Source: Methanobrevibacter sp. | GTDB lineage: Archaea > Methanobacteriota > Methanobacteria > Methanobacteriales > Methanobacteriaceae | NCBI GenBank assembly: GCA_017553445.1 | Contig: JAFZMD010000037.1 | Span: 32,441-96,440 of the forward strand | DNA: 64,000 nt | Direction: 5' to 3' | Shown: positions 34,489 to 43,561 of the stretch, in pieces | How positions within the stretch are numbered: position 1 is the first letter of the stretch | Layout: the number at the start of each line of letters is the position of its first letter | The notes under the pieces: generated by a model | Database searches by the model: none | Seen by the model: only the letters and a program-made list of their open reading frames with translations | What the model was told of the DNA's origin: nothing | Made by a program: the position numbers and the translations under genes

Positions 34489-37063
34489 GAAGTCTTCTTA
34501 TTGCATCATAAACGCGCATAGAATTATTCTGATCGCCAAATAAGAAATAGGCTTTAATTCGTTTTTCATATTCCTCTTTTAGTTGGCAATTATTTTTCAT
34601 ATATTCAACTATAAAGTCAACAAGTTCATCTTCGTTTCGACAGACCTCACCAAAGCCCATTGTTTCATAATCGAAATAACTTTCTTTAAGATTAAAGTGA
34701 TAATCCCTACTATAATGATAATAAAGAACGGGCTTTTTAAGATAGGCAAAATCAAAAGCAACAGAAGAATAATCTGTAATTAAAAGTGAACCATGATTAA
34801 AGACTTTTTGATATTTTTCATGTTCATAATCGATTCTAACATATTCATTTCTATCAAATAAATCTATGAAATCATAAACATTTGGGTGGGGCTTAAAAAC
34901 TATTTCATAATTGTATTTTTTTGCAGATTCTATTAATTTTTCATTGTTAATCAATGAATTAAAGCGTTTAAAGAATTCGGAGTTTAAAACGACTTCATTT
35001 GACTTAAATTTCAGATATCTTCTCCATGAAGGCATGATTAGAATTTGTCTTGAATCTTCTTCTTTTTTTAATTTGTCAAATCTTGGAAAACCAAGTAATT
35101 TAACAACTTCTTTTTTATAATTGTATGGATATTTAAAAATAGATTTATATTCTAATTTTGATACTGTTAAAAACATTGCCAAATGTTTGTCATATTCGTT
35201 AAGCCAGGATGAAACATTATCTTTTGTAATACCGTGCTGTAAAAATATTGTTGAAGATTTTAAAAGTCCTGCAAAGAAAGGATAATTACCCCAAAATGGA
35301 TAAATGATATTGTTATCGGGGTGTGAAGTTATGATTTTTTCCGCATACAATCCGATAAAACGATGTTTAATGGATTTATAATATAGGACATCTCCAATTT
35401 TTTTAATGTCTTCCAAATCTTTACTGTCTTTTTTCAAAACAAAATATTTTTTAATGTGGGGGTCTTTATCTTTTGCATATGTAAAAATTTGCCTTCCATT
35501 ATCATCCGCCATTGCTGGCAAATCCATAAATAACCATATTCTTTTGTTTTTCATGAAAGGATATGCGAACAGATACATTAATCTTATTGGAATTCCCGTT
35601 TTATATCCCTTTTCACGTTTTTTAAGCATTGAATATAAAGCTTTAAATTCTTTTTTTATCCATTCAATATTTCTTTTTTGTTTTGTTATAATCTTATTGT
35701 CTTCTAAATATGACAGGTAATCTTTAGTTTTTGCATATCCCACAACTCTTGAAAAGTTGCATGGTCTTGAAAAGTCAATAAATAAATCCACATTATTTGG
35801 GGTTTTAAATTTAATTTCATATTCATTTTGTTTTTCAAGAGGAATTTCTACTTCAAATGAGTAATTTGTTCCATATTTGTAACTTAAACAATATTTATCT
35901 CTTTGAGGAAATTTTAACTCATTCAATTCTAATTTTTCATCATTTAAATAAACTTCAACACGGTTATTTAGCATTGTTGGAAGATTGCCCAAGATATATA
36001 ATTCATCGTTAACTATTTCAAAAACATCAATATAAACAGTATTCAATTTTAATTTTTTAGTAACAGTTTTTTCCAATTCAGGATGTTTTTTCGGATTATT
36101 TTTATATTTAAATGAGATTACATTTGCTTTTAAAATATCTGTCATGTCTTCTTGCTGGAATATGACCTCATCATCAATGTACTGCATGATTTCATAAAGT
36201 TGTTTTCTTAATTGTTTGAGCTCTACAATTGTTAAAATATTATTAACGGATGAAATGCCAAATAACCATTGCAAATCATACATTATAGTATATTGAATAA
36301 ATAATGGAACTTCACCATACATTTCAATACTTTTATCAATTAAAAATTTAAAATAATGTTGGGCGCGATTATTGAAATATTCTTTGTTGAGAGATGAATT
36401 ATCAATAAGTGACGATTTGTCATCTCTTTTCCTATAATAATATTTTCCGCCAATGCAAAGACCGATATTTGGATTTTTTAAAAGCAATTGGTTAATGAAA
36501 ATAACGTCTTCAGACACTGAAATGTTCTCATCAAACTTTAAATCCCCGATAGCTTCGCTTTTGAAAAAACAGGATGATGAGGATAATTGAATATGGTTGG
36601 GATTTTCAAATAAATTAACAATTTTGTCTTTGTTATATTTAAAATTTAGAGGATGTTCTCCTTTTTTTCCACCAAAAAAATAAATTGGAATCGAAACTAA
36701 ATCTACTTCCTTATAGTATTTATTAAAAAAGTTTAAAATGCTTCTGAAAGTTGTTGATGACACATAATCATCACTGTCTAAAAAATTAATATATTTTCCG
36801 CTGGCTTGTTTAAGACCAATATTTCTAGTTGCAGAAGGACCCAAATTCTCTTCATTAACAATATATTTAATATTTTTTGGGTATTTCGCCTTAAATCCCT
36901 GACAGATTTGGCCGGTTTTATCTGTACTCGCGTCATTAACAATAATAATCTGAATATTTTTTTCAAAATCTAGAGTTTGATTAATCAAGCTATTAATTGT
37001 TTTTGAAATCCATAAATCAGAATTATATGCAGCAATAACTACAGAAAATTTGAATTGATCCAT
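34475..37063 (-). CDS. GT2 glycosyltransferase fused to TagB/TagF-like glycerophosphotransferase
   Basis: 862 residues from ATG 37063 (866 if TTG 37075). The N-terminal GT2 domain (FSVVIAAYNSDLWISKTI, NDASTDKTGQI, FLDSDDYVS with the metal DxD) is followed by a beta-rich linker (about 350-470), and then the TagF-like domain with FLQHGITKDN, VFKPHPN, LITDYSSVAFDFAYLKKPVLYY. Such fusions build polyol-phosphate wall or capsule polymers in bacteria. In a pseudomurein archaeon, it could make a surface polymer. It lies downstream of hisE. Base composition is poor in G and C, in keeping with transferred surface genes, but I could not measure this. Confidence 0.88.
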   Translation of the reverse strand: MDQFKFSVVIAAYNSDLWISKTINSLINQTLDFEKNIQIIIVNDASTDKTGQICQGFKAKYPKNIKYIVNEENLGPSATRNIGLKQASGKYINFLDSDDYVSSTTFRSILNFFNKYYKEVDLVSIPIYFFGGKKGEHPLNFKYNKDKIVNLFENPNHIQLSSSSCFFKSEAIGDLKFDENISVSEDVIFINQLLLKNPNIGLCIGGKYYYRKRDDKSSLIDNSSLNKEYFNNRAQHYFKFLIDKSIEMYGEVPLFIQYTIMYDLQWLFGISSVNNILTIVELKQLRKQLYEIMQYIDDEVIFQQEDMTDILKANVISFKYKNNPKKHPELEKTVTKKLKLNTVYIDVFEIVNDELYILGNLPTMLNNRVEVYLNDEKLELNELKFPQRDKYCLSYKYGTNYSFEVEIPLEKQNEYEIKFKTPNNVDLFIDFSRPCNFSRVVGYAKTKDYLSYLEDNKIITKQKRNIEWIKKEFKALYSMLKKREKGYKTGIPIRLMYLFAYPFMKNKRIWLFMDLPAMADDNGRQIFTYAKDKDPHIKKYFVLKKDSKDLEDIKKIGDVLYYKSIKHRFIGLYAEKIITSHPDNNIIYPFWGNYPFFAGLLKSSTIFLQHGITKDNVSSWLNEYDKHLAMFLTVSKLEYKSIFKYPYNYKKEVVKLLGFPRFDKLKKEEDSRQILIMPSWRRYLKFKSNEVVLNSEFFKRFNSLINNEKLIESAKKYNYEIVFKPHPNVYDFIDLFDRNEYVRIDYEHEKYQKVFNHGSLLITDYSSVAFDFAYLKKPVLYYHYSRDYHFNLKESYFDYETMGFGEVCRNEDELVDFIVEYMKNNCQLKEEYEKRIKAYFLFGDQNNSMRVYDAIRRLPRKV

Positions 37064-37088
37064 TTCAATAGCCAACCGTTAAATTAAG

Positions 37089-37379
37089 TTATTTTCTTCT
37101 TCTTTCGAATTCTTCAAATAATTCATCAATATCTATGCCTTTATAAACAAGCAATAATAATGTGTGAAAAATCAAATCAACAGATTCATAAACCAGATTT
37201 TCATCATTTTTGCTGGCTATCAATACTTCGCCGCACTCTTCAGCTATTTTTTCAAGTATTTTATCTTCTGCCTTTTTATCGCTATCCTGCATTATGTTTG
37301 AAGTATATGAATCTATTGGATTGTCTCTTCTACTTTCAAGAACTTCCCAAACTTCCCTTATGATTTTATCATTCGCCAT
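37089..37379 (-). CDS. hisE: Phosphoribosyl-ATP pyrophosphatase HisE
   Basis: 96 residues from ATG 37379: [19 protein letters not shown], then [34 protein letters not shown]. The EExxE/ExxD pattern is typical for the MazG-like fold. It converts phosphoribosyl-ATP to phosphoribosyl-AMP in the second histidine step. An upstream in-frame TTG at 37415 would add only residues from within the preceding gene. The gene overlaps the end of the CBS-ParB gene by 11 bases and so shares its transcript. Confidence 0.9.
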   Translation of the reverse strand: MANDKIIREVWEVLESRRDNPIDSYTSNIMQDSDKKAEDKILEKIAEECGEVLIASKNDENLVYESVDLIFHTLLLLVYKGIDIDELFEEFERRRK

Positions 37380-38172
37380 GGGATTCACTGTCCTGAATAC
37401 TTTCTGTAATAGCAATCAATGGATGTTTATCATCATCAATAATGGTAATGTCCTCAAATTTACGGATTCCTGCTTTGTCTGCAGTTTTTTCCATACCTAA
37501 TTTAATATCTTGGCCTAAATCAACAACATATGAATCAACAGTTTCACAACCCATTTGTTTAGATGCCACTGCTCTGTGATGTCCATCAACCAAAATCCAT
37601 CGATCTCCGGTCTTTACAACAATTGCAGGTTCTGCTAAACCTTTTTTCAATTCATAGGTTCTTCCTTCAAGTTCATCTGCATAAACCCTATCTTGTGTAG
37701 GCCTTAATTTATCTGTTGGAACTTTCATTCTTTTTAAAGTAGTTTTTATACCATATAATTGTTCCATTGTATTTTTAAAGTACTCTACTTTGTTGGGGGT
37801 TGATCTTTCGATATGTGAGCGAACCATATCTGTATTTGTAATGATTCCAACCAATAAACCATTCTCATCAACAACAGGCATTCTTGATATTCCACGTCTA
37901 AACATTACTCTGGAAGCATCATTAATGGATAGATTTTCATTAGCGACAACTAGTTTGGTACTCATCATTCCACTAACATAGTCCTTCCAATCTTTAGCAA
38001 CAATATCAAAGGCAGTTACCATTCCTACAAGCTTGTTATTCTTAACAACGGGATAACTGTTGTGATGACTTTCTTTCATTAAAGTAATAATCTGTTCAGT
38101 CGGAGTATCTGGAGAAACACTGATAACGTTTTTGGTCATATAATCTTTTACAAATGATTTCTTTACCGCCAT
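37369..38172 (-). CDS. CBS-domain protein with ParB-like domain
   Basis: 267 residues. Two CBS domains (about 10-65, [19 protein letters not shown], and 70-125, [32 protein letters not shown]) precede a ParB-like domain ([14 protein letters not shown]). CBS pairs bind adenine nucleotides; the ParB fold can bind DNA or act as a CTPase or nucleotide-handling unit. The function is unknown to me. I chose ATG 38172, seven bases after AGGAG, over the ATG at 38178, which lies too close. The ribosome-binding site lies in the end of gatB. Confidence 0.82.
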   Translation of the reverse strand: MAVKKSFVKDYMTKNVISVSPDTPTEQIITLMKESHHNSYPVVKNNKLVGMVTAFDIVAKDWKDYVSGMMSTKLVVANENLSINDASRVMFRRGISRMPVVDENGLLVGIITNTDMVRSHIERSTPNKVEYFKNTMEQLYGIKTTLKRMKVPTDKLRPTQDRVYADELEGRTYELKKGLAEPAIVVKTGDRWILVDGHHRAVASKQMGCETVDSYVVDLGQDIKLGMEKTADKAGIRKFEDITIIDDDKHPLIAITESIQDSESHGE

Positions 38173-38182
38173 CTTCATACTC

Positions 38183-39553
38183 CTATTCAATGTTTTCTCT
38201 TAAAAGCTTAACGGTTTCACCAGGATCCGCTTTTCCACGAGTTAATCTCATTACTTGGCCCACAAGGAAATTAAGTGAAGCTTTTTGTCCATCGTGGTAA
38301 TCTTGAACCGCTTTAGGATTTTCATCAATGGCCTGTTTAACTGCAGCCAATACTTCATCTTCTTTTACAACACCGAGCAGACCTAACTCTTCAGCAATTT
38401 GTTTAGGTGATTTATCATTATTAGGCATTTGTTCTATTATTCTTTGACCTGCTTTGGTTGTAATCTCTTTATTTTGAAGCATGTTTAAAAATTCAACTAA
38501 GTTTTCAACGGAAATTCCGCTATCTGCATAGTCGAGTTTATTATATGATAAAACTCTTTTAAGTTCATCTCTCATCCATTTGGCAGCAAATATTGGGTCA
38601 ATTTCTTTTACAACCTCTTCATAAGCTATTGCCAAATCAAGTTCTGAAGTTAAAACTTTAGCTGACTCTTCATCAATGCCATAATCTTTAACAAATCTCT
38701 CAACTTTGTGGTGAGGAGCTTCAGGCATTATTTCTTTAACTTTTTCAATTATTTCATCCGGAATTTCCATTGGAGGTAAATCTGGGTCTGGAATAAATCT
38801 ATAATCGTCAGCATCTTCTTTTAATCTCATTCTGGTTGTAATCATTTGACTTTCAATGTAGGCACGTGTTTCCTGTGGGATTTCAACTCCTCTTTTGATG
38901 AGATTTTTTTGCCTTACGATTTCGAATTTCAATGCTCTGTATGCGCCTTTGATTGAGTTGACGTTTTTCATTTCAACTCTGTTACCGCCATTAAGTGAAA
39001 CGTTTACATCTGCTTTCATGGAGTTTTCTCCGCGTGCAGCACCACTATATTGCAATACACGAATTATTTCCTTTAAAAAGTTTCTGGCCTCTTCAGGAGA
39101 GGTAATGTCTGGTTCGGTAACAATTTCAACTAAAGGTATTCCTGAACGGTTAAAGTTAACGATACCTCTATCGGGCTTATATTGGCCAGGATCCTCTTCA
39201 ATGTGTATTTCTCTAATTCTAATTCCATTCAACTCCCCTTCATACCCGATAGGTACTGAAGTTCTCTGATATCCTGAAGACAAATCCGGATAATCGTAAT
39301 GTTTTCTCATAAAATAAGTAAAACCCTGATCTATTTTACAGTTCAACATCAAAGAAATCATCAATGCATTTTCAATTGCATGCTGATTGGTTGGATGTGG
39401 TTTAGCACCAGGTTGATTTAAACAAATAGGACAAATATTTTGGTTAATAGGTGCCTCATTAAAATTTGTCGGGCAATCACAGAATAATTTTGAATCAGTT
39501 TCTAATTGTACGTGGATTTCAAGTCCACACATCATACTAAAATCGTCGCTAAT
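38183..39553 (-). CDS. gatB: Asp/Glu-tRNA amidotransferase subunit B, likely ATT start
   Basis: 456 residues from ATT 39551-39553, 450 from ATG 39535. The hallmarks are CGLEIHVQLETDSKLFCDCP, KHYDYPDLSSGYQRT, EDPGQYKPD, VDVNVSLNGGNRVEMKN and the C-terminal YqeY-like helix bundle. GatB binds mischarged Asp-tRNA or Glu-tRNA and channels ammonia from GatA; cysteines in CDCPTNF and CPICLNQP bind zinc. GGAGG is seven bases before the ATT, but 25 before the first ATG, so the ATT reading (ISDDFSMMCGL) fits better. It is followed directly by the CBS-ParB and hisE genes. Confidence 0.93.
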   Translation of the reverse strand: MSDDFSMMCGLEIHVQLETDSKLFCDCPTNFNEAPINQNICPICLNQPGAKPHPTNQHAIENALMISLMLNCKIDQGFTYFMRKHYDYPDLSSGYQRTSVPIGYEGELNGIRIREIHIEEDPGQYKPDRGIVNFNRSGIPLVEIVTEPDITSPEEARNFLKEIIRVLQYSGAARGENSMKADVNVSLNGGNRVEMKNVNSIKGAYRALKFEIVRQKNLIKRGVEIPQETRAYIESQMITTRMRLKEDADDYRFIPDPDLPPMEIPDEIIEKVKEIMPEAPHHKVERFVKDYGIDEESAKVLTSELDLAIAYEEVVKEIDPIFAAKWMRDELKRVLSYNKLDYADSGISVENLVEFLNMLQNKEITTKAGQRIIEQMPNNDKSPKQIAEELGLLGVVKEDEVLAAVKQAIDENPKAVQDYHDGQKASLNFLVGQVMRLTRGKADPGETVKLLRENIE

Positions 39554-39662
39554 ATTAATTCCTCCATTGGAAATTTTGTATTAAAATAATTTATATTATT
39601 ATAATATATATGGAATGGAGCTTATAAAGATTATTAAAAATGGGGGTTTTATTCGAAAATTA

Positions 39663-41720
39663 TTAATATGCTTTTTTATACACGACAAATTTTTCCTTTG
39701 TAATATAATCTTTAAGCCCTAATTCTTTTTCAGTTTCTTTTAAATCTTCTAATGATAATAATTCTAAACATTTATGAATATCAATTCGCTTTAAAACTTT
39801 TTTGGAGAATGGTCTTTTAGAATCAAGAAAGGCAATGTTTTCGAGGAATTTTTTAACTAATTTACTATTAAAAATCAACATTGTAATATATGCATCATCA
39901 TAATCATCAAAAGGTAAGAAATAACATGTATCGTCAAGCATCATTGTTTTTTTGCCATATACTAAGGAAAACATTGGTATTTTATAAAAACCGGAAATTG
40001 CTACCTTGTATTTTTTAAAAGAATAATCTCCAATTCCTATACTAAAATCAGGTGCATTTTTAAAAACTGCACTTTTTCTTTTATCAAAGTATTTTTTATT
40101 ATCATTTAAATATTTCCATGTTTTAGGAGCCTCATTTTTAATGTAACTTGTATCTTGTTTTGTTTTTTGTTGTGTAATTATGATGTATTTTAATGTTTCA
40201 TTGACAATAGGCTTTTTAAGGTGACTACTTTTTAATAATGGATATAAAAATGTATGTTCTATATCTATAAGTTCGTTATTCTTATTCATTAATTCGTTAT
40301 TTTTATAAGTTAATTCCATTACGCTAGCACAATCATGTTTAACACCTTGTCTCCATTCTATTTCACATTTTCCATCAATTGGAGGAATATCTTTTATATT
40401 AAAATAGATTTCATCAGAAACAAAATCCAGTTCATATAATACTTCTGAAGGATTTGAAAAATCTGATACTTCACATATTTTATTTGTTATTGGGTTTCCA
40501 CCAAATTGGAGAATAAATAAACATGTATTCACATTAATTTTAAAAATTTTCGTTAAATCAATATTTATTTGTTTAATAAAACTATACTTGATGTTATTTT
40601 TAATCAATTCCAGAAATATGTTTCTGGATGTTGTTGTTTTACATAAAAATGCAATTGTTGAAGTGGTATTTTTAAATTCACCAATTATTTTTAAAAGAAT
40701 TGATTCTGGAGTATTAAAATTATTTTTTGATGATTCCGTTTTTGTTTTATTTTTGAAATCAGAGTTAAAAAGATTGATTTTTGAATTAGAATTATTTAAT
40801 TTCGTATTTGGTAATAAATTTCCAATAATTAAAAAAGAATTATTTTTATGTATATTATCAAATTTAAAGGTCAATTTATTTTCATCATTTTCAATTCCAT
40901 ATAATTTTTTGTTTGGAAAAAAACGTGATGCACTTTTTAAAAAATTACAAATTTCACACTTCGGTTCAATAATAATGTCGGGGTTGATTTTTAAATCCTT
41001 TTTTAAATATTCACAAATTTGGTTTGTAAAAAATAATGGTATCCGATATTCACTTAACTCTTTTTCGTTGTATTCTCCATTTTTATAAATACCTTCAACA
41101 TCTTCTTCTAAATTAATAACATTAATATATCTCAATCTCCATTGAAATGCATTAGATATTGTTAAATAACCTTGTTTTGGAGGTTTTTTCATAATTTTTT
41201 TAGCAAGAATTTCTAATGTTGGATTGTCTGCGGCAAGGTTATTGTCTTTTAAAATTTCCATTATGTCTTCTTCTTTTGCACCAAGTTCAATCATTTTACG
41301 CAATATTTTTGTTAAATTATAATCTCCACTTCTTTCAGATTCAATAAATATGCAATGTTCAAAATTAAGATAACAATCATTGTGTATGTCAGTTTTTTCA
41401 TAAACAAATATTAATAGGTTATAACCTAAACCAAAGATTTTTTGTTCTATATTTTCAAATGGTGATGAACTTTGGGGTTTTTTAATGGATGTAACTTTGA
41501 TGTCCGTATTAATGTGGGGATCAGGTAAGTCAATTCCTTTTCCACTTGAACCAATAGTAATTTCATACTTGTTATTAAGATATTCTTCAAATTTATGTTC
41601 AATATATGTCCCAACAGCTTTTCCATCAGTAACACCAATTAAATCGTCATGTGTAATGTTACTTTCATGTTCGCAGAAAGTCATTGCCTCTTTTCTAAGT
41701 TTGTTGATAGTTAATTTCAT
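39663..41720 (-). CDS. Restriction endonuclease fused to degenerate DNA-methyltransferase domain
   Basis: 685 residues. The N-terminal part (about 1-210) has a PD-(D/E)xK-like core: EHKFEEYL (Glu41 or nearby), GIDLPD (Asp64), and DIKVTS (Asp73, Lys75), then SSSPFENIEQKIFGLGYNLLIFVY. The middle (about 225-450) aligns in order with type II adenine methyltransferases: a motif I equivalent EPKCEICNFL (252-261), GIENDENK, AFLCKTTTSRNIF. The catalytic NPPY/NPPW motif is missing; INLFNSDF is in its place. The C-terminus looks like a target-recognition domain (SGFYKIPMFSLVYGKKTMMLDDTCYFLPF). No functional methyltransferase gene lies next to it. ATG with GAGGAG upstream. Likely a defence nuclease. Confidence 0.7.
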   Translation of the reverse strand: MKLTINKLRKEAMTFCEHESNITHDDLIGVTDGKAVGTYIEHKFEEYLNNKYEITIGSSGKGIDLPDPHINTDIKVTSIKKPQSSSPFENIEQKIFGLGYNLLIFVYEKTDIHNDCYLNFEHCIFIESERSGDYNLTKILRKMIELGAKEEDIMEILKDNNLAADNPTLEILAKKIMKKPPKQGYLTISNAFQWRLRYINVINLEEDVEGIYKNGEYNEKELSEYRIPLFFTNQICEYLKKDLKINPDIIIEPKCEICNFLKSASRFFPNKKLYGIENDENKLTFKFDNIHKNNSFLIIGNLLPNTKLNNSNSKINLFNSDFKNKTKTESSKNNFNTPESILLKIIGEFKNTTSTIAFLCKTTTSRNIFLELIKNNIKYSFIKQINIDLTKIFKINVNTCLFILQFGGNPITNKICEVSDFSNPSEVLYELDFVSDEIYFNIKDIPPIDGKCEIEWRQGVKHDCASVMELTYKNNELMNKNNELIDIEHTFLYPLLKSSHLKKPIVNETLKYIIITQQKTKQDTSYIKNEAPKTWKYLNDNKKYFDKRKSAVFKNAPDFSIGIGDYSFKKYKVAISGFYKIPMFSLVYGKKTMMLDDTCYFLPFDDYDDAYITMLIFNSKLVKKFLENIAFLDSKRPFSKKVLKRIDIHKCLELLSLEDLKETEKELGLKDYITKEKFVVYKKAY

Positions 41721-41858
41721 GGTAATCTCCTCGGGTGATATTTAATTTTTATTTTATCTTATGGTGCTTTTAAATAATTATAATATAGTGTATGGTTAAT
41801 TTATAACATTTTCAACTGCTAATAAATTATTTGGTTATTGGTAATGGTTATATGGAAC

Positions 41859-42839
41859 TTAGTATTTATTTTTAAGTGATTCCTTAACATATCTTTTAAT
41901 AAATTTATCTAAATCTGGTGAAACTTCACTTTTTTCAGGACCTAATTGGGTTTTATCAGTAAATGTGCCTTTTAATTTGCGTCCTGCCCATTTAACTTCT
42001 TCTTCCACTCTTTTCCCGTATTTGGTTCCGAACATTTTGAAAAGAGGGAATTTTGTAATTCCATTTGCTCCGCTTAAAATTAAAATTCCGATGTTTGCAA
42101 GGTTATCAATCCAGGTTCCGCAAATAATTTCGATTTCGGGAAATTCCAAACGCACTCTTGCAACAACCTGCGCATAATAAAGTGATGCCGGTTGGGAACT
42201 ATCTGCATAAATGGTTTCTTTGTGGGGATTTAGTGAGTAAAATATAACTCTGTCAATTTTATGTTCTCTAATATAGTCAATTATATAGTTAACATCATCC
42301 AATGTTTCTCCAAGGCCTAATATTATTGTAATGGCTTTTTTAAAGCCCAAATCTCTTGCAGTATCTAACATGTTGGAAATGTCATCCAGGCTTTTTGACG
42401 GACAGACATTGTTATGGATTTGGGGATTGGCCACTTCAACAGCACCGGTTATTCCTTTAATTTCTGATCCGAATTCAGAAAGCTCATCAGTAATGCCTGT
42501 GTTTAACCATACTCCCTCGCCTGTAATGTCTTTAATGGTTGTTGCTATTTCTTTTATTTCTGATGTTGTAAATGATTCGTATCCTCCGGATAAAAATTCA
42601 ATGTTCCAGTCCAGGCGTTTGCACATTTCGGCTTCAGCGTAGATGTTACTAACATTTCTTCTGGCTTTTGTCGGATCCTTGATTTTGTTTTTCTGTGTTG
42701 ACATGTAACAGAATGCGCAGTCTCCCTTATCGCACCACCATGATAGAAATACTGCTCTTTCTAGAGTGACTAAATCACCATGCTTTTTTAAAGTCAGTTC
42801 ATTAGCATCTTTAATTAAATCGAATATATTAGATTCCAT
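41859..42839 (-). CDS. Radical SAM protein with CX4CX2C cluster motif
   Basis: 326 residues. Cys36, Cys41 and Cys44 in WWCDKGDCAFCYM give CX4CX2C, one residue longer than the normal CX3CX2C of most radical SAM enzymes. Further marks are FLSGGYESF, GVWLNTGI, AVEVANPQIHN, and a TIM-barrel order like that of BioB/HmdB. Known BioB-like HmdB has CX5CX2C. I do not recognise a specific reaction. The transcript may be leaderless; the ATG follows an AT-rich run. It lies alone upstream of the tRNA cluster on the other strand. Confidence 0.75.
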   Translation of the reverse strand: MESNIFDLIKDANELTLKKHGDLVTLERAVFLSWWCDKGDCAFCYMSTQKNKIKDPTKARRNVSNIYAEAEMCKRLDWNIEFLSGGYESFTTSEIKEIATTIKDITGEGVWLNTGITDELSEFGSEIKGITGAVEVANPQIHNNVCPSKSLDDISNMLDTARDLGFKKAITIILGLGETLDDVNYIIDYIREHKIDRVIFYSLNPHKETIYADSSQPASLYYAQVVARVRLEFPEIEIICGTWIDNLANIGILILSGANGITKFPLFKMFGTKYGKRVEEEVKWAGRKLKGTFTDKTQLGPEKSEVSPDLDKFIKRYVKESLKNKY

Positions 42840-42937
42840 ATTTTCAACTATTTTAATTAGATTTATATAAATGTATCTTCTAACTAATTATTAGTGTTTT
42901 TCTTAATTTTCTTGAAAAATCTATAAAAAACATAACT

Positions 42938-42946
42938 TTTATATAC
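42938..42946 (+). promoter_or_regulatory. TATA box of the tRNA cluster
   Basis: TTTATATAC lies 88 bases before tRNA-Asn. The transcript should begin near 42968-42970. It may drive the run of tRNA genes up to tRNA-His and perhaps hjc. Confidence 0.55.
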
Positions 42947-43033
42947 TAGTAAAAATATACAATAATGTACTGTTTAAAGTCTTTTGATTTTTAAACATGG
43001 GTTTTATTTGGTTAAGATGGTGGGTTATAATAT

Positions 43034-43106
<73 letters not shown>

Positions 43107-43112
43107 CTTTTA

Positions 43113-43186
43113 GGGCCCATAGCTTAGCCAGGTAGAGCGTCCGGCTCATAACCGGAAGGCCATGGGTTCGAACCCCATTGGGCCCA
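43113..43186 (+). tRNA. tRNA-Met (CAT), elongator or Ile2
   Basis: The acceptor arms GGGCCCA/TGGGCCC pair fully and the anticodon loop CTCATAA gives CAT. The anticodon stem is CCGG/CCGG, without the G-G-G run of initiators, and base pair 1-72 is G-C, so it is not the initiator. It could be elongator Met or the Ile tRNA read after agmatidine modification. Confidence 0.9.
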
Positions 43187-43212
43187 TGTTACTAAATTTG
43201 TATTTGTTCGTT

Positions 43213-43287
43213 GCTCCGGTGGTGTAGTCCGGCCAATCATTTCGGCCTTTCGAGCCGAAGACTCGGGTTCGAATCCCGGCCGGAGCA
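43213..43287 (+). tRNA. tRNA-Glu (TTC)
   Basis: The acceptor arms GCTCCGG/CCGGAGC pair, the anticodon stem is TCGGC/GCCGA, and the loop CTTTCGA gives TTC. Discriminator A. The T-loop is GTTCGAATC. Confidence 0.95.
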
Positions 43288-43341
43288 CTTTAAAAAACTT
43301 GTTAAGATTTTTAATGGTTTCTGATTCACTTTCGTTTTTAA

Positions 43342-43424
43342 GCGGGGGTGCCCGAGAGGCCAAAGGGGACAGGCTTAGGACCTGTTGACGCAGGTCTACC
43401 AGGGTTCAAATCCCTGCTCCCGCA
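43342..43424 (+). tRNA. tRNA-Leu (TAG)
   Basis: 83 bases with a long variable arm, as expected for a class II tRNA. The anticodon stem ACAGG/CCTGT with the loop CTTAGGA gives TAG. The acceptor arms GCGGGGG/CTCCCGC pair with one G-U. Discriminator A. Confidence 0.95.
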
Positions 43425-43457
43425 TCTAACAAATTTTTTATTTTCATATATTTTCAA

Positions 43458-43530
43458 GCCGGGGTAGGGTAGGCGGTCATCCTCCGGGACTGTGGATCCC
43501 GGGACTCGGGTTCAAATCTCGGCCCCGGCC
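43458..43530 (+). tRNA. tRNA-His (GTG)
   Basis: The acceptor arms GCCGGGG/CCCCGGC pair. The loop CTGTGGA gives GTG. The discriminator is C, as in archaeal tRNA-His. The base before position 1 is A, so the extra 5' G at -1 is not genome-encoded and must be added after transcription. Confidence 0.93.
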
Positions 43531-43561
43531 CCATTTATAAACTATTTTTTTGGTGTTATTT

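Noticed and set aside
37380..37415. Upstream TTG start for hisE
   Set aside because: The extra residues lie in the end of the CBS-ParB gene and do not fit the HisE family.
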